Source of the DNA: NCEH01 sp040049195
GTDB lineage: Bacteria; Pseudomonadota; Alphaproteobacteria; Rhizobiales; Xanthobacteraceae
Strand: one strand, 5' to 3'
Length of the DNA stretch: 64,000 bases
NCBI RefSeq assembly: GCF_040049195.1
Contig: NZ_JBDZDL010000003.1
Positions 44,484 through 52,358 of this stretch are shown here, piece after piece. A program made the position numbers and the translations under genes. How positions within the stretch are numbered: position 1 is the stretch's first letter; each line of letters begins with the position of its first letter. Below the pieces are notes generated by a model. It did not search any database. It saw only the letters and a program-made list of their open reading frames with translations, and was not told the DNA's origin.

Positions 44484-45167
44484 ATGACGATGCCGTCGCC
44501 CACCTCGCGCACCCTGGCGCTCATCCACACGGTCGCAGGCCTGGTGCCGGTGTTCGAGCAACTGACCCGCCAGTACCTGCCCGGCTGGGAAACCTTCAAC
44601 ATCGTGGATGAAAGCCTGCTGCGGAATACCATCCGCGCGGGCGAGCTCTCCCGCCTCACCATGCGCCGGCTGGCCGGCACTGTGTGGTCGGCGGTGGATG
44701 GGGGCGCGGATGCGGTGCTCGTCACCTGCTCCTCCCTCGGGCCGGCGGTGGATGCGGCGATCCCGCTCTGCCCGGTGCCGCTGTTCCGGGTCGACGACGG
44801 CATGGCCTTGGCGGCGTTGGAGAAAGGCACCCGCATCGGAGTGCTGGCCACGCTCTCCACCACCCTCGTTCCCACCACCGACCTGTTGAAGCGCCACGCC
44901 GCCCAGGCGGGGGTGCGGGTGACGCTGACGAGCGGCGTATGCGCGGGCGCGTTCGCCCGCCTGGCGGCAGGAGACCGGGCCGGACATGACGCGCTGGTGC
45001 GGGCGGAACTCGCCGCCATTGCGCCGAAGGCGGACGTGGTGGTGCTGGCCCAGGCTTCCATGGCGCGCGCCCTTGAGGACCAGGGGGATAACGGCTTTTC
45101 CATCCCCATCCTCACCAGCCCGGAACTCGGGGTGCGATATGTGCAGCGCGCCCTGGAGCGCGCCTGA
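44484..45167 (+). CDS. Asp/Glu/hydantoin racemase superfamily protein with one catalytic cysteine
   Basis: A 227-residue member of the two-domain racemase fold. The first catalytic cysteine is in DAVLVTCSSLGPAVDAA. At the mirror position the motif reads VVVLAQASMARAL, lacking the second cysteine, so classical two-base racemisation is doubtful. It could be an isomerase or lyase acting in the tetronate pathway. Start ATG 44484; last gene of the system 2 operon. Function not assignable. Confidence 0.75.
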   Translation: MTMPSPTSRTLALIHTVAGLVPVFEQLTRQYLPGWETFNIVDESLLRNTIRAGELSRLTMRRLAGTVWSAVDGGADAVLVTCSSLGPAVDAAIPLCPVPLFRVDDGMALAALEKGTRIGVLATLSTTLVPTTDLLKRHAAQAGVRVTLTSGVCAGAFARLAAGDRAGHDALVRAELAAIAPKADVVVLAQASMARALEDQGDNGFSIPILTSPELGVRYVQRALERA

Positions 45168-45208
45168 CACGGCGGTACCCGACGTTGCGCACTTGCCGCA
45201 TGCCGCGC

Positions 45209-45308
45209 AAATGTTTCACGTGAAACCAAGGACTTGCGGCGGACGAACCGCGGTTTAAAGAGCCTTCTCCGCGGTTCTCGGGCCGATGACACCGCGATTT
45301 CGGGCGAA
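45209..45308 (-). repeat. parS-bearing repeat element, copy 2 (parS-like site at 45212-45227)
   Basis: Inverted copy of the element at 30099-30197. The parS-like site TGTTTCACGTGAAACC differs from the perfect palindrome at one base. On the minus strand the shared blocks TTCGCCCGAAA, TCATCGGCC, TAAACCGC and GTTCGTC appear at offsets 0, 19, 51 and 60, exactly as in copy 1. It lies in the gene-free stretch 45168-45411. Confidence 0.75.
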
Positions 45309-45411
45309 CGTTCGCTCAACATTTCGGCGCATGGGAAATCCGTCCGCCAAACGCACCCGCGCCCGCCGAGCCACCCGTGCGGCCCGTGGCCGGCGCCCGT
45401 TTCGCCGCCGC

Positions 45412-46374
45412 CTATTTGGCCAGCGCGCGGGACAGCTCCCCGCGGGTTTTCTCGGCGCGCAGGCGGGCGCGCCAGACGCCGGCCTCCACCATGCCGGCGA
45501 TGACATCGGCCATCACCTGCGCCACCGCCTCGCTGCCGCGCACGTTCATGGTGCGCTGGGACACCACCACCGAGAGCCGCCAGGAGGGGGTGGGATCGAC
45601 GATCCGCACCGCCACCATCTCGCCGCGCGCCATCTCCTCGGTCAGGGCGAAATGCGGCATGATCGCGAACGCCGTGGACTGGCGCACCAGCTTGGCGATG
45701 GCCGGCAGGCTGTCGCAATCCATGGCGGCGGGCACCACATCGTGGCGGGCGGCGAACTGCTCCACCACCGTGCGCAGCACGTTGGGCCGGCCCGGCAGCA
45801 CGATCGGCAATTCGAACATGCGCTTGAAGGAAACCTCGCCTTCCGCCGCCAGCGGATGGCCGGGCGGAACGAACAGCATCAGGTCCTCGACCATCATCTC
45901 GGTCCAGGCCACGTGCTCGAAAGCCTTGTGGTCGTACAGCAGCGCCACGTCCAGCCGGCCGAGCTGGAGGAATTCGTCCAGATAGCCGGTCATCGCCTCC
46001 ACCACATGCAAGGTGATGTTGGGCTGGTGCACGGCCAGGGCGTTGATGAGGGGAATGGACAGGCCCCGGCAGGCGGAGGTGGGCAGGCCCACGGAGACGC
46101 GGCCGGACGGGTTCGCCGATTGCGAGCGCACCACATCCTTCACCCGGTCCACCTCCTGGAGAATCCGGCGGGCGTGATCGTAGAGTTGCTGGCCGATTTC
46201 CGTAGGGGTCACGCCGCGCGCATGGCGCACCAGCAGGTCGACGCCCAGTTCATCCTCCAGGTTTTTCATCTGCTGGCTCAGGGAGGGCTGAGCGACCCGC
46301 AGGATTTCCGCGGCACGCGAGAAATTTCCGCTTTCCGCAATCTGGACGAAGTATTTGAGCTGGCGAAGATCCAT
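45412..46374 (-). CDS. LysR family regulator of HAAT system 3
   Basis: A 320-residue LysR resembling NAC/Cbl-type regulators. HTH: LRQLKYFVQIAESGNFSRAA and LRVAQPSLSQQMKNLEDELG. The co-inducer domain has GRVSVGLPTSACRGLSIPLI. ATG 46374 is used (AAGGTGG upstream); the longer frame has no homology. Divergent from the binding-protein gene at 46673, with a LysR-type inverted repeat between them, so it probably senses the transported compound. Confidence 0.88.
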   Translation of the reverse strand: MDLRQLKYFVQIAESGNFSRAAEILRVAQPSLSQQMKNLEDELGVDLLVRHARGVTPTEIGQQLYDHARRILQEVDRVKDVVRSQSANPSGRVSVGLPTSACRGLSIPLINALAVHQPNITLHVVEAMTGYLDEFLQLGRLDVALLYDHKAFEHVAWTEMMVEDLMLFVPPGHPLAAEGEVSFKRMFELPIVLPGRPNVLRTVVEQFAARHDVVPAAMDCDSLPAIAKLVRQSTAFAIMPHFALTEEMARGEMVAVRIVDPTPSWRLSVVVSQRTMNVRGSEAVAQVMADVIAGMVEAGVWRARLRAEKTRGELSRALAK

Positions 46375-46524
46375 AGACCACCTTTGCAAGCCCTGAATTC
46401 TCACGAGGGGACTCGATTTGTCAAACGACTTCCCAAGCGCCAAGCTGCTTAAACTATGGGCAGCATTTTATGAAAAAATGTTATTTTTTAATTAGTTATG
46501 TCATTATAGAGAGCATCACTTCTG

Positions 46525-46545
46525 CCTATAAAATGCCTTCATAGG
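46525..46545. promoter_or_regulatory. LysR-type operator candidate
   Basis: CCTAT-N11-ATAGG, an exact inverted repeat with the T-N11-A spacing of LysR boxes. It lies 128 bp before the binding-protein gene and 151 bp before the divergent lysR. The surrounding 298-bp region (46375-46672) is unusually AT-rich near 46460-46510 and holds no gene. Confidence 0.5.
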
Positions 46546-46672
46546 CGCACCCTATATCGCCGATTGGAAAATCATCTTTGTCGATGGGCAGGACTTGTCG
46601 GTAGCTTTATTGTGCAGATGGGAACAGGGGCGAAATGCCCACACATCCTGTAGACAACAGGAGAATAAATAC

Positions 46673-47869
46673 ATGCCTTCACACAGCTTTTTACGTGGCC
46701 AGCTGATGGCCGCGACGGTGATGCTCGGCCTGTCGTCCACGCTGGCGATGGCGCAGCAGCAGCCCTGCATCGGCAATTCCGCCGCCACCACCGGCCCCGC
46801 CGCGTTCGGCGGTGCCGCCATCAAGATGGGCGCCGAAATCGCCATCGACGAGATCAACGCCAAGGGCGGCGTGCTCGGCAAGAAGCTCAGCTTCGTGCAA
46901 TATGACGATGCCGGCGCCCCGCCGCGCGGCGTGGACAACACCCGCCGCATCGCGCTCGCCGACAAGTGCGTCGCCATCCTCGGCGGCTATCATTCCACCG
47001 TCGCGGTCGCCCAGGCCGAGCCGGTGAACGAAATCGGCATTCCCTATGTGGGCGTGCTCGCCGCCAATACGAAGGCGATCGAAAACGGCGCCAATCCCAA
47101 TTACATGTTCCGCGTCTCGGCGAAGGACAAATGGGTGGCGCGCTTCCTCGTCGAGCAGGCGCTGAAGGCCTCCAAGACCGGCAAGATCGCGTTCTTCTAC
47201 GAGAACACCGGCTGGGGCAACGGCGCCCTGCCGGACGTGAAGGACGCCATGGCCAAGGCCGGCAAGGAGCTGGTGGCCGCCGAAACCTTCAACTGGAACG
47301 ACCAGGACATGAGCCCGCAGGTGATCCGCGCCCGCGACGCCGGGGCCGACGTGGTGCTGTTCTGGGCGCTCGATCGCGAGGGCAACCAGATCCTGCGTTC
47401 CATGGACAAGGTCGGCTACAAGCCCACCGTCATCGGCGCCTGGGGCATCGCCGGCAATCTCGGCGAGCTGGCCGGCCCGCTGGCCGACGGCGTGGAAGTG
47501 ATCCAGACCTACACCTTCATGGGCGACATGGACCCCAAGAAGAAGGCGCTGTGGGACAAGCTGCAGGCCAAGTACGGCCTGAAGCAGCCCTCCGACGTGA
47601 AGATGCCGTCGGGCGTCGCCAATGCCTATGACGCGGTCTACATCATCGCCGCCGCCATCGAGAAGGCCGGCGCCTTCGATTGGAAGAAGGTGCACGACGC
47701 CCTCTACACGGTGAACATGGACGGTCTGGTGGCCGAATATAAGCCCGCCTTCGACGCCAAGGACCCGGAACGCCAGGACGCGATCCTGCCGAAATACTAC
47801 AAGCTGACGGTGTGGGTGGACGGCAAGCTGCTGCCCATCGAGCAGACCAAATACGGCAAGACCAACTGA
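46673..47869 (+). CDS. HAAT system 3 periplasmic substrate-binding protein
   Basis: A 398-residue LivK-type protein with a signal peptide (MLGLSSTLAMAQQQP). The CAGGAG ribosome-binding sequence precedes ATG 46673. Typical segments: IDEINAKGGVLGKKLSFVQY, AILGGYHSTVAVAQAEPVNE, YMFRVSAKDKWVARFLVEQA and ADVVLFWALDREGNQILRSM. Followed by an inverted pair of REP-like palindromes, then the membrane genes. Ligand unknown; the cyclase and amidase downstream point to an amide or ring compound. Confidence 0.9.
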   Translation: MPSHSFLRGQLMAATVMLGLSSTLAMAQQQPCIGNSAATTGPAAFGGAAIKMGAEIAIDEINAKGGVLGKKLSFVQYDDAGAPPRGVDNTRRIALADKCVAILGGYHSTVAVAQAEPVNEIGIPYVGVLAANTKAIENGANPNYMFRVSAKDKWVARFLVEQALKASKTGKIAFFYENTGWGNGALPDVKDAMAKAGKELVAAETFNWNDQDMSPQVIRARDAGADVVLFWALDREGNQILRSMDKVGYKPTVIGAWGIAGNLGELAGPLADGVEVIQTYTFMGDMDPKKKALWDKLQAKYGLKQPSDVKMPSGVANAYDAVYIIAAAIEKAGAFDWKKVHDALYTVNMDGLVAEYKPAFDAKDPERQDAILPKYYKLTVWVDGKLLPIEQTKYGKTN

Positions 47870-47924
47870 GGTCCTGCGGGCCCCTGGTCGTTCTCCTCCG
47901 GAGGGCCCGGCCCTCCCCGGCCTT

Positions 47925-48059
47925 CCTCCTCCCTCGCCCTCCCCCGCACGCGGGAGAGGGGACGCGGAGCGCAAGGCCTCAGGAGGTTTCGGAGGAATGC
48001 CAAAGCCAAGCGCATCCTGCTCCCTCCCCCGCGTGCGGGGGAGGGGTGGGGAGCGGGCC
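47925..48059. repeat. Inverted pair of REP-like GC palindromes after SBP 3
   Basis: Copies at 47925-47961 (CCCTCCCCCGCACGCGGGAG core) and 48022-48059 in opposite orientation, in the 241-bp gap between the binding-protein and LivH genes. Same family as the copies at 7.9-13.9 kb. Confidence 0.8.
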
Positions 48060-48110
48060 GCGCGGCACGACCAGGACATCAGCAACAGCGGCCAACACAC
48101 GGGCAGCGCA

Positions 48111-48986
48111 ATGACCACCTTCATTCAATACACCCTCTCCGGCCTCGCCATCGGCGGCATCTATGCGCTCGTCGCGCTCGGGTTCCACATCATGTGGACC
48201 GCCGCCAAGGCGGTGAATTTCGCCCATGGCGACACGCTGATGATCGGCGCGGTGCTCGCCGTGCTCGGGGTGGATGCGGGCCTGCCGCTGTGGCTCGCCT
48301 GCGGGCTCGGGGTGGTTGCGGGCGCGGTGTTCGGCGTGCTGCTGGAACGCTTCGCGGTGCGCCCGTTCACCGGCGGCACCACCTCGATCGGCTGGATGCT
48401 CACCACCATCGCGGTCGGCATCATGATCGAGAGCCTCGCCACCATGCAGTTCGGCGGCTTCTCCCGGCCCCTGCCCTCGCCGGGGGTGGAGAAGGCCGTG
48501 CACATTCTCGGCGCCGGCGTCTATCCGCAGGAATTGCTGATCCCCCTGGTCGCGATCCTCGCCATGGTCGGCCTCAAATTCATGCAGAAACACACGCTGG
48601 TCGGCCGCGCCATGCAGGCCGTGGCCCATGACAAGCGCGCCGCCGCGCTCATGGGCATCGACGTGAACCGCATCGTCGCCCTCTCCTTCGGGCTCGCCGC
48701 TTTGTTCGGGGCGGCCGCCGGCATCCTGGTGGCGCCGGTGATCCAGGTCTCCGCCACCATGGGCACGCTGCTGGGGCTGAAGGGCTTCGCGGTCGCCATC
48801 ATCGGCGGCATCACCTCCGCGCCCGGCGTGGTGATCGCCGGCCTGCTGTTCGGCGTGATGGAGAAATTCGTCGAGGGCTACATCTCCACCGCCGCCCGCG
48901 AAATCATCGGCTTTTCCTCCATGATCCTGGTTCTTCTCGTGTTTCCGCAGGGCCTGTTCGGCAAAAGGGAGGTGCTTAAGGTATGA
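48111..48986 (+). CDS. HAAT system 3 permease (LivH type)
   Basis: A 291-residue membrane protein starting MTTFIQYTLSGLAIGGIYAL, with FHIMWTAAKAVNFAHGDTLM and a C-terminal FPQGLFGKREVLKV. About eight hydrophobic segments. Overlaps the next gene by 4 bp. ATG 48111 is the first start past the repeat. Confidence 0.9.
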   Translation: MTTFIQYTLSGLAIGGIYALVALGFHIMWTAAKAVNFAHGDTLMIGAVLAVLGVDAGLPLWLACGLGVVAGAVFGVLLERFAVRPFTGGTTSIGWMLTTIAVGIMIESLATMQFGGFSRPLPSPGVEKAVHILGAGVYPQELLIPLVAILAMVGLKFMQKHTLVGRAMQAVAHDKRAAALMGIDVNRIVALSFGLAALFGAAAGILVAPVIQVSATMGTLLGLKGFAVAIIGGITSAPGVVIAGLLFGVMEKFVEGYISTAAREIIGFSSMILVLLVFPQGLFGKREVLKV

Positions 48987-50776
48987 GACACCTCACCGCC
49001 CTCGGCTTCCTCGTCTTCGCCGCGATCCTGGTCGCGGTGCCGCTCACCGCCGGCAACGAGTACGAACTGCGCCTGTTCATGCTGTTCCTGATCTACGGCG
49101 TCATCGCCGTGGGCCTGAACGTTCTGGTGGGCCTCACCGGCCTCGTCTCGCTCGGCCAGGCGGGCCTGTTCGCGCTCGGCTCCTACACCGGCGCGATCCT
49201 CGCGGTGCGGCTCGGCTTCGACATGCTGAGCGCCAGCATCGCCGCCGCGATCGTCTCCGGGGTGTTCGGCGTGCTGCTGGCCTATCCCACGGTGCGGGTG
49301 CGCGGGGTGTATCTCGCCGTCGTCACCATCGCCTTCGGCATCATCGTGGAGAACGTCGCCATCGAGTGGCAGTCGCTCACCGGCGGCACCACGGGCCTCT
49401 CCTCCATCCCGCGCCCCAACATCTTCGGCTATCGCATCTCCGGCTTCGCCTTCTACGGCGTGCTCGCGGTGACGCTGTTCCTGGCGACGCTCGCCACCCA
49501 CAATCTCAAGCTCTCCCGCTACGGCCGGGCGATGCTCGCCGTCTCCCAGAGCGAGACGGCGGCACGGGCGCTCGGCGTCAACGCCACCGCCATGCGCACG
49601 CTCGCCTTCGTGGTGGCGTCGGTCACGGCGGGGATCGCGGGCAGCTTCTACGCCTTCCTCAATTCCTATATCTCGCCCGACATCTTCACCTTCTCCGACA
49701 GCGTGCGCTTTCTGCTGATGGTGATCCTGGGCGGGGCGGCCTCCACCTTCGGGCCGGTGATCGGCGCCTATATCCTCACCTATCTCCCGGAATTCCTACA
49801 GCAGTTCCAGCTCTGGCAGAAGTTCGCCTATGGCGCGCTGCTGCTGGTGGTGATGTTCGCCTTGCCGCGCGGCATCGTCGGCACGCTGTGGATGCTGGTC
49901 ACCCGGTTCAACCCGCAGAAGCGCGAGGCCGATCCCGCGGAAGGCATTCCCGCCGAACAGAGCCTGCGCCACGACGTGCGCGAAGGCGAGGCAGAGCTGG
50001 TGGCGCGGGATCTCACGGTGCGCTTCGGCGGCCTGACCGCCCTTTCCAAGGCCTCGCTGCGGGTGAAGCCGGGCGAGGTGCATGCCCTGATCGGCCCGAA
50101 CGGCGCCGGCAAGTCCACCTTCGTCAACACCATCTCCGGCTTCTACAAGCCCACGGAAGGCGAGTTCGAACTGGACGGCATTCAGCTCACCGGCAAGCGC
50201 TCCCACGAGATCGCCCGCATCGGCCTTGCCCGCACGTTCCAGAACACCGAATTGTTCGGCGAGCTGACGGTGCTGGAAAACGTGATGGTCGGCTATCAGC
50301 AGCGCCTGACCTACGGCATCGCCGACGCGCTGCTGCGCACCCCGCGCCTGCGCCGCGAGGAAAAGGAGAGCCGGCGCGCCGCCATCGGCCTGCTCACCTT
50401 CGTGGGGCTCGATGCCTATGCCAACGAGCAGGCCCGCTTCCTGCCCTTCGGGCTGCAGCGCCGCCTGGAGATCGCCCGCGCGCTCGCGGCCAAGCCCCGC
50501 CTGCTGCTGCTGGACGAACCCGCCGCCGGCCTCACCACCCAGGAAATCGACGAGCTGGAAGCCATGATCCGACGCATCGCCGCGCTCGGCATCTCGGTGC
50601 TGCTCATCGAGCATCATGTGGAGCTGATCATGGCGGTCGCCGACACCGTGACCGTGCTGGATTACGGCCAGGTGATCGCCAGCGACACCCCCGCGATCGT
50701 GCAGGAGGATCCACGCGTGATCGAGGCCTATTTCGGCGCCCCCCTCGACGCCGCAACGGCGGAGGACGTGGCATGA
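48983..50776 (+). CDS. HAAT system 3 fused permease-ATPase (LivM-LivG)
   Basis: A 597-residue fusion. Residues ~1-310 are a LivM permease (VGLNVLVGLTGLVSLGQAGL, SQSETAARALGVNATAMRTL). Residues ~335-597 are a LivG ATPase with Walker A GPNGAGKSTFVNTI (about 371), a signature LPFGLQRRLEIARALAAKPR and Walker B LLLLDEPAAGLTTQE. Overlaps livF by 4 bp. Same architecture as system 2 but clearly diverged from it. Confidence 0.92.
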   Translation: MRHLTALGFLVFAAILVAVPLTAGNEYELRLFMLFLIYGVIAVGLNVLVGLTGLVSLGQAGLFALGSYTGAILAVRLGFDMLSASIAAAIVSGVFGVLLAYPTVRVRGVYLAVVTIAFGIIVENVAIEWQSLTGGTTGLSSIPRPNIFGYRISGFAFYGVLAVTLFLATLATHNLKLSRYGRAMLAVSQSETAARALGVNATAMRTLAFVVASVTAGIAGSFYAFLNSYISPDIFTFSDSVRFLLMVILGGAASTFGPVIGAYILTYLPEFLQQFQLWQKFAYGALLLVVMFALPRGIVGTLWMLVTRFNPQKREADPAEGIPAEQSLRHDVREGEAELVARDLTVRFGGLTALSKASLRVKPGEVHALIGPNGAGKSTFVNTISGFYKPTEGEFELDGIQLTGKRSHEIARIGLARTFQNTELFGELTVLENVMVGYQQRLTYGIADALLRTPRLRREEKESRRAAIGLLTFVGLDAYANEQARFLPFGLQRRLEIARALAAKPRLLLLDEPAAGLTTQEIDELEAMIRRIAALGISVLLIEHHVELIMAVADTVTVLDYGQVIASDTPAIVQEDPRVIEAYFGAPLDAATAEDVA

Positions 50777-51519
50777 GCGAGAGCGACATCCTGCTCGACA
50801 TCCGCAGCCTGGAACTGCGCTACGGCGCGGCGGTGGCGGTGCGCGACATCTCGCTGAGCGTGAAGCGCGGGCAATTGGTGGCCGTGATCGGCAATAACGG
50901 CGCCGGCAAATCCTCCATGGTGCGCGGCGCCACCGGCCTGGTGCGCCCCTCGGGCGGCCAGGTGCTGTTCAAGGGCGAGGACACCACCCGCCTTTCCGCC
51001 AACAAGAAGGTGGCGCGCGGCCTCGTGATGGTGCCCGAAGGGCGCCTGCTGTTTCCCGACCAGAGCGTGGAGGACAATCTCATCCTCGGCGCCTATGCCC
51101 ATGGCGGGCTGAAATCCGAGCGCTCCAAGGCGACGCTCGAGAAGGTGCTCGGCCTGTTTCCGCGCCTCAAGGAACGGCTGCCCCAGCAGGCCGGCTCCAT
51201 GTCCGGCGGCGAGCAGCAGATGCTGGCCATCGCGCGCGGCCTGATGGCGGAGCCCGAGCTGCTCATCATCGACGAGCTCTCGCTCGGCCTCGCGCCCAAG
51301 ATCGTGGACCAGCTCATGCGGGTCCTCGCCGACCTGAATGCGGCCGGCCTCACCATTCTGCTTGTCGAACAGCTTGCCTCCTACGCGCTCGCCATCGCCG
51401 ACCACGCCTATGTGATCGCCAACGGACGGGTGGCGCGCCACGGGCCGAGCGCGGAGCTCGCGCGCGATCCGGAGGTGATGGAGGCCTTCCTCGGCAAGAA
51501 GAAGAAGGCGGCGGCCTGA
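50773..51519 (+). CDS. HAAT system 3 ATP-binding protein (LivF type)
   Basis: A 248-residue ATPase. Walker A GNNGAGKSSMVRGA lies near residue 40, the signature is MSGGEQQMLAIARGLMAEPE, and Walker B reads LLIIDELSLGLAPKI. The Walker B is followed by L where P is usual. Short lysine/alanine-rich C-terminus (GKKKKAAA). The ATGA overlap couples it to the fused subunit. Confidence 0.92.
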   Translation: MSESDILLDIRSLELRYGAAVAVRDISLSVKRGQLVAVIGNNGAGKSSMVRGATGLVRPSGGQVLFKGEDTTRLSANKKVARGLVMVPEGRLLFPDQSVEDNLILGAYAHGGLKSERSKATLEKVLGLFPRLKERLPQQAGSMSGGEQQMLAIARGLMAEPELLIIDELSLGLAPKIVDQLMRVLADLNAAGLTILLVEQLASYALAIADHAYVIANGRVARHGPSAELARDPEVMEAFLGKKKKAAA

Positions 51520-51575
51520 ACGCGTCCGACGCCCCCGCGATTTCACCCGAAAACCAAGCCCGTCAAGGAGCGACC

Positions 51576-52271
51576 ATGTCCAAAGTCATCGACCTCTCCC
51601 TCCTCATCGAGGACAATATGCCGGCCCACAAGCTGTTCCAGCGGCCGGTCATCACCACCCATCTGAGCCATGAGAGCTCCAAGGCCTTCGACCTCGGCGT
51701 GCCGGGCGACGCGATGACCTTCCAGACCAATTTCATCGCCATGATCGACCATGTCGGAACCCATGTGGACGCCTTCCGCCATGTGAATGCCGAAGGCGCG
51801 CCGATCGACGAAATGCCGCTCGACATGTTCATGGGCAAGGCGGTGTGCTTCGACCTGCGTCATATCCCCGACCTCGGCGACATCACGGTCGCGGACATGG
51901 AAGCGGCGGAAAAGGCGGCGGGCGTGAAGGTGGACGGCCATATCGTCCTGCTCTGCACCGGCTTCCACGCCCGCAATTATCCGAGCCTGGATTCGGTGTG
52001 GAAGAATCCGCTCCTCACCGCCGAAGCCACCAAGTGGCTGCATGCACGCGGCTCGAAGATGCACGGCGTGGAAGGCCCCTCCACCGACAAGCCCACCGAC
52101 AACATCTTCGCCCAGCACCGCCTGTGCCGCGACCTCGGGATGAGCCATTGGGAATGGCTGGTGAACCTTGAGGAACTGGTCGGCAAGGGCGAGTTCCAGT
52201 TCTTCGGCGCGCCGCTGAAGTTCAAGGGCGGCTCCGGCTCCCCGGTGCGCGCCTTCGCCATCCTGAACTGA
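51576..52271 (+). CDS. Cyclase/kynurenine-formamidase-like metal hydrolase
   Basis: A 231-residue cyclase-family protein (PF04199 type). The metal-site motif reads DHVGTHVDAFRH, where the usual final part is D-x-P-x-H, so proline is replaced by phenylalanine. SKMHGVEGPSTDKPTDNIFA corresponds to the usual conserved GVD/DxxS region. Members hydrolyse ring or N-formyl amides (kynurenine formamidase, isatin hydrolase). AAGGAG precedes the ATG. 56 bp after the transporter, suggesting it acts on the imported compound; the substrate is unknown. Confidence 0.82.
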   Translation: MSKVIDLSLLIEDNMPAHKLFQRPVITTHLSHESSKAFDLGVPGDAMTFQTNFIAMIDHVGTHVDAFRHVNAEGAPIDEMPLDMFMGKAVCFDLRHIPDLGDITVADMEAAEKAAGVKVDGHIVLLCTGFHARNYPSLDSVWKNPLLTAEATKWLHARGSKMHGVEGPSTDKPTDNIFAQHRLCRDLGMSHWEWLVNLEELVGKGEFQFFGAPLKFKGGSGSPVRAFAILN

Positions 52272-52305
52272 GCTGAGCGCAACGCCCTCCCTTAAGCGCA
52301 ACATG

Positions 52306-52331
52306 CCCCCTCTCCCGCACGCGGGAGAGGG
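52306..52331. repeat. REP-like GC palindrome, single copy
   Basis: CCCTCTCCCGCACGCGGGAG plus AGGG, a near-perfect palindrome between the cyclase and amidase genes. Confidence 0.7.
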
Positions 52332-52358
52332 AACCCTCGTTTGCCCCCGGAGAGCCCC

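Noticed and set aside
42620..45718. A 1032-codon open frame antisense to otnK, otnC and the racemase-like gene
   Set aside because: It lies opposite three well-supported genes, has the His/Arg/Gly-rich composition of high-GC antisense frames, and shows no domain.
51576..52271. Naming the cyclase-family gene as isatin hydrolase or kynurenine formamidase
   Set aside because: The family fits, but the metal motif differs (DAFRH) and no anthranilate or indole pathway genes are nearby.
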